DNA of 64,000 nucleotides from JBJMHZ01 sp045807125 (lineage in GTDB: Bacteria > Actinomycetota > Actinomycetes > JAWWOL01). Within the stretch, counting starts at the first letter, position 1. Every line of letters begins with the position of its first letter. The stretch lies in assembly GCA_045807125.1 (NCBI GenBank), contig JBJMHZ010000007.1, positions 18,850 to 82,849 on the forward strand. Direction: 5' to 3'. Positions 1 through 9,078 of this stretch are shown in pieces. Position numbers and translations under genes: made by a program. A model generated the notes under the pieces. That model searched no databases and was not told the DNA's origin. It was given only the letters and a program-made list of their open reading frames with translations.

Positions 1-1
1 C

Positions 2-139
2 GCGCTCGGCGGGCGCCTCGACCGCCTGGACGCCGATCTGCTGCGCCGCGCGCTGGGCTTCGCCGCGCGGGCGGCCGCCGTCACCTGCACCAGGCGCGGA
101 GCCGACCCCCCGCGCGGTGACGAGCTGCCGCCCTGGTGA
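2..139 (+). CDS. PfkB-family sugar kinase, C-terminal fragment
   Basis: Only the last 45 codons lie in the window; the gene enters from the left edge and stops with TGA at 137-139. The tail contains a run ending AAAVTCTRRGADPP, which fits the last helix of ribokinase/fructokinase family proteins, where a conserved small-residue stretch follows the anion hole and catalytic aspartate. Those motifs are upstream of the window and cannot be checked. Substrate is unknown; fructokinase is likely because the neighbours are a sugar importer and glucosidase. It converges on the LacI gene with a 16 bp gap. Confidence 0.6.
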   Translation, partial: ALGGRLDRLDADLLRRALGFAARAAAVTCTRRGADPPRGDELPPW

Positions 140-155
140 GCCGTCTCGGAGGCTC

Positions 156-1193
156 TCAGCCGGTACGGGCGGCCAGCCGGCCGGAGCGCCGCCCGGGCGG
201 CCGCGCCGACGACCCCCGCACGACCAGCCGGGTGGGCAGGATCGTGCCGGCCGGGAACGGGTCGCCCCGCTCCACCGCGCCGAGCAGCTGCATCGCGGCT
301 AGGACCCCCTGGTCGCGCGCCGGCTGGGAGACGGTCGTGAGGTCCATCAGCTCGGCCATCTCGTGGTCGTCGAAGCCGACGATCGACACGTCCTCGGGCA
401 CCCGCAGCCCGGTGCGCCGAGCGGTACGGACGGCGCCGAGCGCCATCTCGTCCGACTCGGCGAAGACGGCGGTCGGCGGCCGGCGGCTGGCGAGCAGCTC
501 GCTCATCGCGTGGCCGCCCCCGACGAAGCTGAAGTGGCCGGGCGCCTCCAGCGCCGGGTCGAGCCCGAGGCCCGCGCCCTCGAGCGCCTGGCGGTAGCCG
601 GCGCGCCGGTCGGCCGGTGCGGCGAGCGCCATCGGCCGGGCGTCGCCGCCGATCAGCCCGATGCGCTCGTGGCCGAGGTCGACCAGGTGCTGGACGGCCC
701 GCGCGGCGCCCGCCACGTCGTCGATGCGGACGTGCGGCAACTGCTCGTGCGCCACGCCGACCAGCGCGACCGGGATGCCGAGCGAGCGCAGTCGTGCTGT
801 CTCGTCGTCGGTCAGCGCGAGGCCCATCAGCAAGCACGCGTCGACCCGCTTGCGCAGCGGCAGCCCCTCGAAGAACCGGCGCCGGCCCTGCTGGCCGGAC
901 AGGTTGTACAGCAGCACGTGGTAGCCGTTGCCGGCGAGGATGTCGCCGGCCGCGTCGACGACCTGGCCGACGTACCACCTGGTGAGGTACGGCGCCACCA
1001 CGGCGACGGTGCGGGTGCGTCCGGTGGCGAGGACGCGCGCGCTCGGCGTCGCGACGTAGCCGAGCTCTTGCGCCGCGTCGAGCACCCGGCCCTTGGTGAG
1101 CGCCGCGACGTTGGGCAGCCCACGCAGCGCGCGCGACACGGTCGCCGTCGAGACGCCGGCGAGCCGGGCGACCTCCACGATGCTGGCGCTCAT
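156..1193 (-). CDS. LacI-family transcriptional regulator
   Basis: A 345-residue repressor, the usual LacI length. Residues 2-25 form the helix-turn-helix (SIVEVARLAGVSTATVSRAL) and the hinge follows near residues 45-60; the rest is a periplasmic-binding-protein-like sugar sensor ending with a typical VSIVGFDDHEMAELMDLTTVSQP segment. The ATG at 1193 is chosen because a GGAGGTGGC ribosome site lies directly before it and homology begins there; the frame stays open further upstream but that part is not LacI-like. It is divergent from the ABC importer, with a LacI-type operator in between, so it most likely represses that operon and itself until a sugar binds. Confidence 0.93.
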   Translation of the reverse strand: MSASIVEVARLAGVSTATVSRALRGLPNVAALTKGRVLDAAQELGYVATPSARVLATGRTRTVAVVAPYLTRWYVGQVVDAAGDILAGNGYHVLLYNLSGQQGRRRFFEGLPLRKRVDACLLMGLALTDDETARLRSLGIPVALVGVAHEQLPHVRIDDVAGAARAVQHLVDLGHERIGLIGGDARPMALAAPADRRAGYRQALEGAGLGLDPALEAPGHFSFVGGGHAMSELLASRRPPTAVFAESDEMALGAVRTARRTGLRVPEDVSIVGFDDHEMAELMDLTTVSQPARDQGVLAAMQLLGAVERGDPFPAGTILPTRLVVRGSSARPPGRRSGRLAARTG

Positions 1194-1302
1194 GCCACCT
1201 CCGCACCCGGTGCGCGGGCCGCGGACGGGTCGCTCCGCACGCCGGCTTCGCGCGGAGCGGACCACCCTTGACGGAGCAGCGTAATGGCGCGGTATAAACC
1301 GG

Positions 1303-1316
1303 TGCAAGCGCTTACA
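1303..1316. promoter_or_regulatory. LacI-type operator
   Basis: The sequence TGCAAGCGCTTACA is a near-perfect palindrome around a central CG and matches the TGNAAGCGCTTNCA operator bound by many LacI/MalR-type repressors. It lies 110 bp before the divergent regulator start and about 100 bp before the binding-protein start, in the only long gap of the locus. It is the expected site for the neighbouring regulator. Confidence 0.8.
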
Positions 1317-1317
1317 T

Positions 1318-1359
1318 CCTGAATAGAGCATGGTGCGACCTGAATAGAGCATGGCGCGA
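1318..1359. repeat. Tandem 21 bp direct repeat next to the LacI operator
   Basis: Two head-to-tail copies (1318-1338 and 1339-1359) begin CCTGAATAGAGCATGG and differ at one base. The pair starts two bases after the operator. The spacing of 21 bp is two helical turns, so both copies face the same side of DNA. It may be a second protein-binding site or simple slippage. Confidence 0.7.
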
Positions 1360-1417
1360 CGATCTGGCAACGCGGCGGCCGGGCACGAGCCCGGGCGCGC
1401 GGACGGAAAGGACACTC

Positions 1418-2704
1418 ATGACGCGCAGCAAATGGGGCGTCGGCCTCGCCGCCGCTTCGGTGGTCGTGGCGATGACCGCCACGGCTTGCGGCGGGAGCTC
1501 AGGAGGCTCCAGCGGCTCCGGCTCCACGGAGCTCAAGGGCACGGGGCCGTTCACGCTGGCGACGGGCAAGGACACGTCCGGCACGTTGCAGGCGCAGCTC
1601 GACATCTGGAACAAGGCGCACCCCAACGAGAAGGCCACCCTCATCGAGCTGCCCGAGGACGCCGACTCGCAGCGCCAGCTGATGGTGACCAACCTGTCGG
1701 CCAAGAGCAGCCGCTTCGACATCCTCAACGTCGACGTGGTGTGGACGCCCGAGTTCGCCAAGCACAACTGGATCGTCCCGCTCGACAAGAGCGCGTTCCC
1801 GCTCGACAAGTACCTCAAGGGCCCGGTCGCCAGCGCGACCTTCGACGGCAAGCTCTACGCGGCGCCGTACGTCAGTGACGGCGGCCTGCTCTACTACCGC
1901 AAGGACCTGCTCCAGCAGGCCGGCATCGCCAACCCGCCGACCACCTGGCAGGAGCTGCAGAGCGACTGCCAGAAGGTCAACCAGCAGACCAAGATCGACT
2001 GCTACGCCGGCCAGTTCTCCAAGTACGAGGGCCTCACGGTCAACTTCGCCGAGGCTGTCGACTCCGCCGGCGGCCAGATCCTCGACGACAGCGGCAAGCC
2101 GGCGCTCGACGACAAGGCCGTGAAGGGCCTGCAGTTCCTGACCGACGGCTTCAAGCAGGGCTACATCCCGAAGAGCGCCATCACCTACAAGGAGGAGGAG
2201 TCGCGCCGGGCGTTCCAGACCGGCAAGCTGCTCTTCCTGCGCAACTGGCCCTACGTCTACGCCCTCGCCAACGGCAGCGACTCGCAGGTGGCCGGCAAGT
2301 TCGGGGTGGCGCCGCTGCCCGGCATGAGCGGCCCCGGCGTCAGCTCGCTCGGTGGCCACAACCTGGCGCTGTCCGCCTACAGCAAGCACCAGAAGAGCGC
2401 GCTCGACTTCATCAAGTTCTTCACCAGCCACGACTTCGAGAAGCAGAACCTGCAGAAGAACTCGCTGGCCCCGGTGTGGTCCGACCTGTACGACGACGCG
2501 GCCCTGGTCAAGCAGTTCCCCTACCTCCCGGTGCTGAAGAAGAGCATCGACACCGCGGAGCCGCGGCCGCAGACGCCGTACTACCAGCAGGTGACGCAGG
2601 CGATCGAGAACGACGCCTACGCCGCCCTGCAGGGCAGCAAGTCGCCGGAGGCAGCGATCAACGACTTGAAGTCCCAGCTGTCCACCATCGGAAGCGGCGG
2701 CTGA
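1418..2704 (+). CDS. ABC sugar transporter, substrate-binding lipoprotein
   Basis: A 428-residue extracellular solute-binding protein of the maltose/oligosaccharide type (family 1). A lipoprotein signal peptide is clear: positively charged start (MTRSK), hydrophobic stretch, lipobox ending TATAC with Cys24, then a Gly/Ser linker. The mature part has the alternating hydrophobic segments of such proteins and a motif at LDFIKFFTS typical of them. ATG follows a GGAAAGGA ribosome site. It is the first gene of a four-gene importer operon and should be anchored on the outer face of the membrane, delivering a di- or oligosaccharide, probably an alpha-glucoside given the GH13 neighbour. Exact sugar is not readable. 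Confidence 0.92.
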   Translation: MTRSKWGVGLAAASVVVAMTATACGGSSGGSSGSGSTELKGTGPFTLATGKDTSGTLQAQLDIWNKAHPNEKATLIELPEDADSQRQLMVTNLSAKSSRFDILNVDVVWTPEFAKHNWIVPLDKSAFPLDKYLKGPVASATFDGKLYAAPYVSDGGLLYYRKDLLQQAGIANPPTTWQELQSDCQKVNQQTKIDCYAGQFSKYEGLTVNFAEAVDSAGGQILDDSGKPALDDKAVKGLQFLTDGFKQGYIPKSAITYKEEESRRAFQTGKLLFLRNWPYVYALANGSDSQVAGKFGVAPLPGMSGPGVSSLGGHNLALSAYSKHQKSALDFIKFFTSHDFEKQNLQKNSLAPVWSDLYDDAALVKQFPYLPVLKKSIDTAEPRPQTPYYQQVTQAIENDAYAALQGSKSPEAAINDLKSQLSTIGSGG

Positions 2705-2735
2705 CGGTTCGCCGCACGACACGGAAGCGGTGCCC

Positions 2736-3680
2736 ATGACTACCAGCACCGCGACGCCTTCGGTGGGGGTCCGGCGCACGCCGGACCCCCAGCCGGATGC
2801 CGAGCGCGACCGAAGCGAGCGCCGGCTGGCGACGCTCCTGCTCGTACCCACGCTCGTCCTGCTCGGCGTCGTCGTGGGCGCGCCGATCCTCCGCGCGCTC
2901 TGGCTGTCGTTGTTCACCGACGACGAGTTCGGCGACTCGAAGTTCGCCGGCCTTCACCAGTACGTCCGGGCCCTCACCGGGAAGGGCGCCAGCGACTTCT
3001 GGTCGGCCTGGGCCGTCACGTCCGAGATCACCTTCGTCTCGCTCGTGCTCGAGCTGGCCCTCGGCATGGCGATGGCGCTCATCATGCACCGCGCGTTCCG
3101 CGGTCGCGGGCTCATCCGCACCAGCGTGCTGGTGCCGTGGGCGATCCCGACCGCGGTGACCGCCCTGCTGTGGCAGTGGATGTTCCAGCCGACCGGGGTC
3201 ATCAACGCCATCACCGGGCGGCACACGATCTGGACGGGCTCGCACTGGCCCTCGATGTGGGCGATCATCATCGCCGACGTCTGGAAGACGGCCCCGTTCA
3301 TCGGGCTGCTGCTGCTCGCGGGGCTCCAGATCATCCCGGACGAGCTCTACGAGGCCGCCAAGGTCGACGGCGCCTCGACGCTGCAACGGTTCCGGCGCAT
3401 CACGCTGCCGCTGCTGCGCAACGCCATCCTCGTCGCCGTGCTGTTCCGCATGCTCGACGTGCTGCGCATCTTCGACCTGCCGTACATCCTCACGCACGGC
3501 GCCAACAACACCACGACGCTGTCGATCTACGCGTTCAACGAGTCGATCCGCAACCTGCACACGCACTACGGCTCGGCGCTGTCGACGCTGACGTTCCTCT
3601 ACATCCTTCTGGTGGCCACGCTGTTCATCAAGCTGATGGGCGCATCGGTCGTGCAGTCGCAGTCGAAGGCGGTGCGCTGA
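2736..3680 (+). CDS. ABC sugar transporter, permease (MalF type)
   Basis: A 314-residue inner-membrane permease with six predicted membrane spans and a short variable N-terminus. The coupling EAA loop is visible as ELYEAAKVDGASTLQRFRRITLP near residue 210, the site that docks on the ATPase. I choose ATG at 2736 because a GGAAG ribosome site lies 8 bases upstream; the GTG at 2730 would be too close to it. The gene follows the binding protein by 31 bp and its stop overlaps the next permease start, so the two permeases are likely translated together as a heterodimer. Confidence 0.92.
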   Translation: MTTSTATPSVGVRRTPDPQPDAERDRSERRLATLLLVPTLVLLGVVVGAPILRALWLSLFTDDEFGDSKFAGLHQYVRALTGKGASDFWSAWAVTSEITFVSLVLELALGMAMALIMHRAFRGRGLIRTSVLVPWAIPTAVTALLWQWMFQPTGVINAITGRHTIWTGSHWPSMWAIIIADVWKTAPFIGLLLLAGLQIIPDELYEAAKVDGASTLQRFRRITLPLLRNAILVAVLFRMLDVLRIFDLPYILTHGANNTTTLSIYAFNESIRNLHTHYGSALSTLTFLYILLVATLFIKLMGASVVQSQSKAVR

Positions 3681-4579
3681 TGGCGACGGTCCCCGCCACC
3701 CTTCCGCGCGCGGCGCGGCCGGGGCAGGAGCGCACCGGCGACGGGGCGCTCCGCTGGCTGCGGTCCAACGGCCTGAGGTGGCTCGGCATCCTGCTCATCG
3801 CCGCCTACTGCCTGTTCCCGTTCTACTGGATGGTCGTGTCGAGCTTCCAGGTCGAGCCCTGGATCTTCGGCAACAACTTCATCCCGCAGCACCCCACGTG
3901 GGCCAACTACCGGGCCGTCTTCGGGGGGCGCAACCACTTCGGCAAGGCGCTGCTCAACAGCGTCATCGTCGCGGGCGTCTCCACGATCATCGCGCTGTCG
4001 GTCGGCATGTTCGCGAGCTACGCGCTGGCGCGGCTGCGGTTCCGGTTCAAGGCGCTGATCCTCGGCGCGATCCTGTCGATCGCGATGTTCCCCGGCATCG
4101 CGATGCTGATCCCGCTCTTCCAGTGGGTCACCGACCTCGGCTGGATCGACACCTACCAGGCGATGATCATCCCGGACATCAGCTTCGCGCTGCCGCTCAC
4201 CGTGTGGATCCTGACGAGCTTCTTCGCCGAGATGCCGTGGGAGCTCGAGCAGGCGGCGAAGATCGACGGGGCGACGCCGGGGCAGGCGTTCCGCAAGGTC
4301 ATCGTGCCGCTCGCCGCGCCGGGCGTGTTCACCACGGCGATCCTCGTCTTCATCTTCGTGTGGAACGAGTTCCTCATCGCCTACACGATGACGCAGACCA
4401 ATGCGGCGCAGCCGGTCACGGTCGCCATCACGAAGTTCACCGGATCGAGCCAGTTCCAGCAGCCGTTCGGGACCATCATGGCGGCGGGCGTCGTCGTCAC
4501 GATCCCGCTCATCATCATCGTGCTCATCTTCCAGCGTCGCATCGTCGCCGGCCTGACCGCCGGTGGCGTCAAGGGCTGA
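3680..4579 (+). CDS. ABC sugar transporter, permease (MalG type)
   Basis: A 299-residue permease, partner of the preceding one; start ATG shares a base with the upstream TGA (TGATG). Six membrane spans are visible from residue 33 on, and the EAA loop reads ELEQAAKIDGATPGQAFRKVIVP. Length and motif order match MalG-type subunits. The C-terminal tail after the last span is short. It should pair with the MalF-type protein and the ATPase encoded downstream. Confidence 0.92.
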   Translation: MATVPATLPRAARPGQERTGDGALRWLRSNGLRWLGILLIAAYCLFPFYWMVVSSFQVEPWIFGNNFIPQHPTWANYRAVFGGRNHFGKALLNSVIVAGVSTIIALSVGMFASYALARLRFRFKALILGAILSIAMFPGIAMLIPLFQWVTDLGWIDTYQAMIIPDISFALPLTVWILTSFFAEMPWELEQAAKIDGATPGQAFRKVIVPLAAPGVFTTAILVFIFVWNEFLIAYTMTQTNAAQPVTVAITKFTGSSQFQQPFGTIMAAGVVVTIPLIIIVLIFQRRIVAGLTAGGVKG

Positions 4580-4609
4580 CCGCCCGGGCGGCCGAAAGGA
4601 GCAGCAGGC

Positions 4610-5851
4610 GTGGCCCGCATCGTTCTCGAAGAGGTCAGCAAGGCCTACACCGCCGGCGCCTTCGCCGTCGACTCGCTCAGCCTCGACGTCGCCGACGGCG
4701 AGTTCATGGTGTTCGTCGGCCCGTCCGGCTGCGGCAAGTCGACGGCGCTGCGCTGCATCGCCGGGCTGGAGGAGATCACCAGCGGTACGGTCCGCATCGG
4801 CGACAAGGTGGTCAACAACCTGCCGCCGCGGGACCGCGACATCGCGATGGTGTTCCAGAACTACGCGCTCTACCCGCACATGACCGTGCGCGAGAACCTC
4901 GCCTTCGGGCTCCAGCTGCGCAAGGTGCCGAAGCAGGAGCAGGCCGAGCGGGTCGACCGGGCGGCCCGCATGCTCGGCATCGAGAACTTCCTCGACCGCA
5001 AGCCGGCCGCCCTCTCGGGCGGCCAGCGGCAGCGGGTCGCGATGGGGCGCGCCATCGTCCGCGAGCCGCAGGCGTTCCTGATGGACGAGCCGCTGTCCAA
5101 CCTCGACGCCAAGCTGCGGGTCGCGATGCGCGCGTCGCTCAACCAGCTGCACCGCCGGCTCGAGGTCACCACGATCTACGTGACCCACGACCAGATCGAG
5201 GCGATGACGCTCGGCGACCGGGTCGCGGTGCTGCGCGACGGCCGCCTCCAGCAGGTCGACACGCCGCAGACCCTGTTCGAGCACCCGGTCAACCTCTTCG
5301 TCGCGGGCTTCATCGGCTCGCCGGCGATGAACCTCGTCGAGGCCGACCTCGTGCGCGACGACGGGCCGGCGGTCGTCTTCGGCGAGCACCGGCTGCCGGT
5401 GCCCCAGGAACTGCTCTCCGGGCGCCAGGGGCTCGACCGCTACCTCGACCGTCGGGTCGTCCTCGGCATCCGGCCGTCCGGCTTCGAGGACGCGACGCTG
5501 GCGCCGGACATGCCGGCCATCGAGGCGACGGTCGGCGTCACCGAGGAGCTGGGCAGCGAGATCAACATCATCTTCGCCGTCGAGGCGCCGAGCGCGGGGC
5601 ACGGCGACGCGTCCAACGCCGCCGAGCGCCAGGAGCAGCTCGACGAGCAGGAGGCGGGCTTCACCGCCGGGCCGGGGCAGAGCCTGTGGACGGCACGGGT
5701 GAGCCCGAAGTCGACCGCCCGGCCGGGCAGCGCGATGAAGCTCGCCGTCGACGTCGACGGCCTGTACTTCTTCGACCCCGACACCGGCCTCACGATCGGC
5801 GACGAGCTCGCCCACCGCGGGGCCGGCGCGAGCGTCACCGCGCCCGCCTGA
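4610..5851 (+). CDS. ABC sugar transporter ATPase (UgpC/MsmK type)
   Basis: A 413-residue carbohydrate-import ATPase. Walker A is GPSGCGKST near residue 38, the signature LSGGQRQRVAMGRA near 134, Walker B FLMDEPLSNLDAKLR near 158 and the switch histidine in VTHDQ. A C-terminal TOBE/regulatory region of about 170 residues follows; it holds a polar insert (near SNAAERQEQLDEQEA). GTG start sits after GAAAGGAGC. Many actinobacteria share one ATPase (MsiK) among sugar importers; here the operon carries its own, so the system looks self-contained. Confidence 0.93.
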   Translation: MARIVLEEVSKAYTAGAFAVDSLSLDVADGEFMVFVGPSGCGKSTALRCIAGLEEITSGTVRIGDKVVNNLPPRDRDIAMVFQNYALYPHMTVRENLAFGLQLRKVPKQEQAERVDRAARMLGIENFLDRKPAALSGGQRQRVAMGRAIVREPQAFLMDEPLSNLDAKLRVAMRASLNQLHRRLEVTTIYVTHDQIEAMTLGDRVAVLRDGRLQQVDTPQTLFEHPVNLFVAGFIGSPAMNLVEADLVRDDGPAVVFGEHRLPVPQELLSGRQGLDRYLDRRVVLGIRPSGFEDATLAPDMPAIEATVGVTEELGSEINIIFAVEAPSAGHGDASNAAERQEQLDEQEAGFTAGPGQSLWTARVSPKSTARPGSAMKLAVDVDGLYFFDPDTGLTIGDELAHRGAGASVTAPA

Positions 5852-5902
5852 GCCGAGCCTCGCGAGAGCAACGATCGCCGCGCGCCGCCGGCAACCCCTC
5901 GG

Positions 5903-7495
5903 TCAGGACACCCAGGCGGCGGCGTTGCCCGGCAGCCGGCCGTCGCGCGGCGGCGCGCTCGCGAGCAGCACCTCACCGGGTGGCAGCGCGCAGTCGTCCG
6001 CGCCGAAGTTGACGATGCAGCGCACCGCATCGCCCCCCTCGCCGCGGACGAACGACACGACATCCGGCGCCGCGGGGTCGCCCTCGTCCCACCGCAGCGG
6101 CTCGCGCAGGCCCGGCAGGCGGCGCCGCAGGCCGATCGCCTCCCGGTAGAGCGACAGCATCGAGCCGGGGCCCTGCCGCTGCCGCTCGGCGGTCAGCGCG
6201 CGCCAGCTCGGCGGCTGCGGCAGCCACGTACGGGTCCCCGGCGGGGAGAAGCCGAACGGCGGCTCGTCGCCGCTCCACGGCAGCGGCACCCGGCAGCCGT
6301 CGCGACCGCGCTGGGCGTGGCCGGACCGCTCCCAGACCGGGTCCTGGAGCACCTCGTCCGGCAGGTCGGTCACCTCCGGCAGGCCGAGCTCCTCGCCCTG
6401 GTAGAGGTACACCGAGCCGGGGAGCGCCAGCAGCAGGAGGATCGCGGCCCGCGCGCGCGACGCCCCGAGCTCGCCGCCGCCGAACCGCGTGACGTGCCGG
6501 ACGATGTCGTGGTTGGACAGCACCCACGTCGGCGCCGCACCGACCCCGCCCATCACGTCGATGGTCTCGGCGATCTCGCTGCGGAACGCGTCGGCGCCCC
6601 ACTCGGTGCGCACGAGCCGGAAGTTGAACGCCTGGTGCAGCTCGTCGGGCCGGACGTAGCGGGCGAGGTCCTCGTAGTGGCGCACCCAGACCTCGCCGAT
6701 CGCCATCCGGTCGCCGGGGTAGGAGTCGAGCAGCTTGCGCCAGCGCCGGTAGATCTCGTGGACCTCGGGCTGGTTCCAGCTGTGGACCTCCTCGGGCCCG
6801 TGGCCGAACAGCTCGGCCCGGTAGCTCCCCGGGTTGTCGCGCAGCTGCACGTCCTTGATGAGCCCGTGCGCGACGTCGATGCGGAACCCGTCGACCCCAC
6901 GGTCCAGCCAGAAGCGCAGCGTCTCGTCGTAGTCGGCCACCACGTCGGGGCAGCGCCAGTCGAGGTCCGGCTGCTCCTTCGCGAACATGTGCAGGTACCA
7001 CTGCCCGTCAGGGACCCGCTCCCAGGCCGGGCCGCCGAAGACCGACAGCCAGTTGTTCGGTGGCTGCTGCCCGCCTGGCCCGCGCCCGTCGCGGAAGATG
7101 TAGCGCGCGCGCTCGGGACTGCCGGGAGCAGCCGCCAGCGCGGCACGGAACCACGGATGCCGGTCGCTGGAGTGGTTGGGCACGATGTCGACGGTCAGCC
7201 GCAGCCCCAGCGCATGCGCGTCCTCGACCAGCCGGTCGAGCCCGGCCAGGTCGCCGAAGACCGGGTCGACGCCGCGGGGGTCGGCGACGTCGTACCCGCC
7301 GTCGGCCATCGGCGACGGGTAGAACGGCGTCAGCCAGACGGCGTCGACGCCGAGATCGCGCAGGTACGGCAGGCGGGCCCGGATGCCGGCGAGGTCGCCG
7401 AGCCCGTCCCCGCTCGCGTCGCCGAAGCTGCGCACGTAGACCTGGTAGAAGACGGCGTCGCGCCACCACGGGCGAGTGCGGTCGGGGTCGCTCAC
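5903..7495 (-). CDS. GH13 alpha-glucosidase
   Basis: A 530-residue cytoplasmic glycoside hydrolase of family GH13, oligo-1,6-/alpha-glucosidase type. The four family regions are present: DIVPNHSS, GFRIDVAHG with the nucleophile aspartate, AIGEVWV with the acid/base glutamate, and VLSNHDIVRH with the third catalytic aspartate. The N-terminal WWRDAVFYQVYVRSF is the standard opening. There is no signal peptide, so it should act on imported sugar. It converges on the importer operon with a 51 bp gap and lacks its own nearby operator. Trehalose-type or other GH13 transferase activity cannot be excluded. Confidence 0.93.
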   Translation of the reverse strand: MSDPDRTRPWWRDAVFYQVYVRSFGDASGDGLGDLAGIRARLPYLRDLGVDAVWLTPFYPSPMADGGYDVADPRGVDPVFGDLAGLDRLVEDAHALGLRLTVDIVPNHSSDRHPWFRAALAAAPGSPERARYIFRDGRGPGGQQPPNNWLSVFGGPAWERVPDGQWYLHMFAKEQPDLDWRCPDVVADYDETLRFWLDRGVDGFRIDVAHGLIKDVQLRDNPGSYRAELFGHGPEEVHSWNQPEVHEIYRRWRKLLDSYPGDRMAIGEVWVRHYEDLARYVRPDELHQAFNFRLVRTEWGADAFRSEIAETIDVMGGVGAAPTWVLSNHDIVRHVTRFGGGELGASRARAAILLLLALPGSVYLYQGEELGLPEVTDLPDEVLQDPVWERSGHAQRGRDGCRVPLPWSGDEPPFGFSPPGTRTWLPQPPSWRALTAERQRQGPGSMLSLYREAIGLRRRLPGLREPLRWDEGDPAAPDVVSFVRGEGGDAVRCIVNFGADDCALPPGEVLLASAPPRDGRLPGNAAAWVS

Positions 7496-7552
7496 CCCTG
7501 CCAGCCTAGTGAGGCCGCGCGGTGCTGCTCGCAGCGCCCGGTGCGCGGGAGC

Positions 7553-8974
7553 TCAGCTGGAACGGGCGAGCGCCTCAGCGGCGGCGCGGCTGCCGGCGGC
7601 CATGGCGCGGTCGGCGTCGGAGCCGGCCGGGTCGGCCCCACCGTGCTCGCGCCACCACTGCTGGCCCTCCGGCGGCAGGGTGTGGATCGGGTCGTAGTAC
7701 TCGTACGTGCGGCTGAGCGCCTCGGGGTCGCTCGCCTCGATGGACGTGCGGTAGTTCTTCGTCCAGTACGAGATGCCGCGCACCCGGTCGTACTCCGCGA
7801 GCTGGTGCACCCAGCGCTTGCCGACGTAGGGGACGTCGCACACGATGCGCGGCGTCGCGAAGCCGGGCAGGTAGCCCATGATGCCGTGCTGCAGCGCCTG
7901 GGCCTCCCAGACGGCGAGCCGCCAGTGCTCGCTGCCCGGGATCATGTCGCACATGTAGAAGTAGTAGGGCATGATGCCGGCCTCGTCGAGCAGCGCGAAG
8001 CACAGGTCGAGCAGCGCCTGCTGGCTGTCGTTGACCCCGCGCATGAGCACGCCCTGGTTGCGCACGTCGCGCACGCCGGCGTCGAGCATGGCCCTCGTGG
8101 CCGAGGCGACGAGCGGGGTCACCTGCTGGGCCGCGTTGACGTGGGTGTGGATGGCCAGGTGCGCGCCGCGCTCGTTGGCGCGCGACGCGAGGCGGCCCAT
8201 GCCCTCGACGACCTCGGGCTGCAGCCAGTGCTGGGGCAGGCCCATGAGCGCCTTCGTGGCGAGCCGGACGTCGCGCACGTTGTCGATCTCGAGCAGCGAC
8301 GCGACGAACGCCTCCAGCCGCTTCCACGGCAGGTTGGCCACGTCGCCGCCGGACACGACGACGTCACGGACGCCGGGAGTGCGGCGCAGGTAGTCGAGCA
8401 TGGCGTCGAGCCGGTCGGTCGGCTTGAGGATGAACTTGGTCTTGTCGACCATCGGCGTCGAGTTGCCGACGAGGTCCATCCGGGTGCAGTGCCCGCAGTA
8501 CTGCGGGCAGGTGGACAGCAGCTCGGCGAGCACCTTCGTGGGGTAGCGGTGGGTGAGCCCCTCGACCGCCCACATCTCCGCCTCGTGCAGCGAGTCGCGG
8601 CTGGCGTGCGGGTGGCTCGGGATGTCGGCCCGCCGGTCGGACAGCACCGGCAGCATGTAGCGGCGCACCGGGTCGGCGATGAACGAGTCGAGGTCGGGCG
8701 CTCGGTCGGGCACCATCGTGTTGAGCATCTGCGGGGGGACGAGGATGCTCATCGTCGCCCGCTCGGCCTGGTCGCGCTCCAGGTCGGCGTAGAACGAGTC
8801 GGGCAGCAGGTCGCCCATGACCTCGCGGAGCTGCTTGACGCTCTTGACGCAGTGCGACCGCTGCCACTGGGCGTCGGCCCACTCGGCGGCGGTCACGTCG
8901 CGGAAGCCCGGCAGCCGGGTCCAGTCCGGCTCGACCAGCTCGCGGCGGCGATAGGCGTACGGCTGCTCGCTCAC
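7553..8974 (-). CDS. kamA: L-lysine 2,3-aminomutase (radical SAM)
   Basis: Converts L-lysine to beta-lysine, first step of lysine fermentation. The 473-residue protein holds the radical SAM cluster motif C156-x3-C160-x2-C163 (CPQYCGHC), followed by the TR pair that in the clostridial enzyme binds the lysine carboxylate. Two aspartates that bind the side-chain amine in known LAM are kept in FYMCDM and IVCDVP, and the PLP lysine is expected in VGKRW just after. This supports lysine rather than glutamate as substrate and argues against EpmB. GTG start follows a GGAGGT site at 7 bases. It is divergent from the diaminohexanoate dehydrogenase gene, which supports the pathway assignment. Confidence 0.9.
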   Translation of the reverse strand: MSEQPYAYRRRELVEPDWTRLPGFRDVTAAEWADAQWQRSHCVKSVKQLREVMGDLLPDSFYADLERDQAERATMSILVPPQMLNTMVPDRAPDLDSFIADPVRRYMLPVLSDRRADIPSHPHASRDSLHEAEMWAVEGLTHRYPTKVLAELLSTCPQYCGHCTRMDLVGNSTPMVDKTKFILKPTDRLDAMLDYLRRTPGVRDVVVSGGDVANLPWKRLEAFVASLLEIDNVRDVRLATKALMGLPQHWLQPEVVEGMGRLASRANERGAHLAIHTHVNAAQQVTPLVASATRAMLDAGVRDVRNQGVLMRGVNDSQQALLDLCFALLDEAGIMPYYFYMCDMIPGSEHWRLAVWEAQALQHGIMGYLPGFATPRIVCDVPYVGKRWVHQLAEYDRVRGISYWTKNYRTSIEASDPEALSRTYEYYDPIHTLPPEGQQWWREHGGADPAGSDADRAMAAGSRAAAEALARSS

Positions 8975-9059
8975 GTGGCAGACCTCCGGGGCCGACGTCG
9001 CACCGGCGGGGGGACCGGTTCATCTTCCGACTAGGGTACGAAGAAACTCCTGCAGGCAC

Positions 9060-9078
9060 AATCTTGAACAGGAAGATT
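9060..9078. promoter_or_regulatory. Inverted repeat in the kamA/kdd divergent region
   Basis: AATCTT, seven bases, then AAGATT: a perfect 6 bp inverted repeat in an unusually A/T-rich patch of the 142 bp gap between kamA and the dehydrogenase gene. Size and place fit a dimeric repressor or Lrp-type operator. No matching copy was seen before kamD. Confidence 0.45.

Noticed and set aside
3599..5815. 738-codon minus-strand open frame across the ABC permease and ATPase
   Set aside because: Mirrors real genes on the plus strand; charged low-complexity translation without domains.
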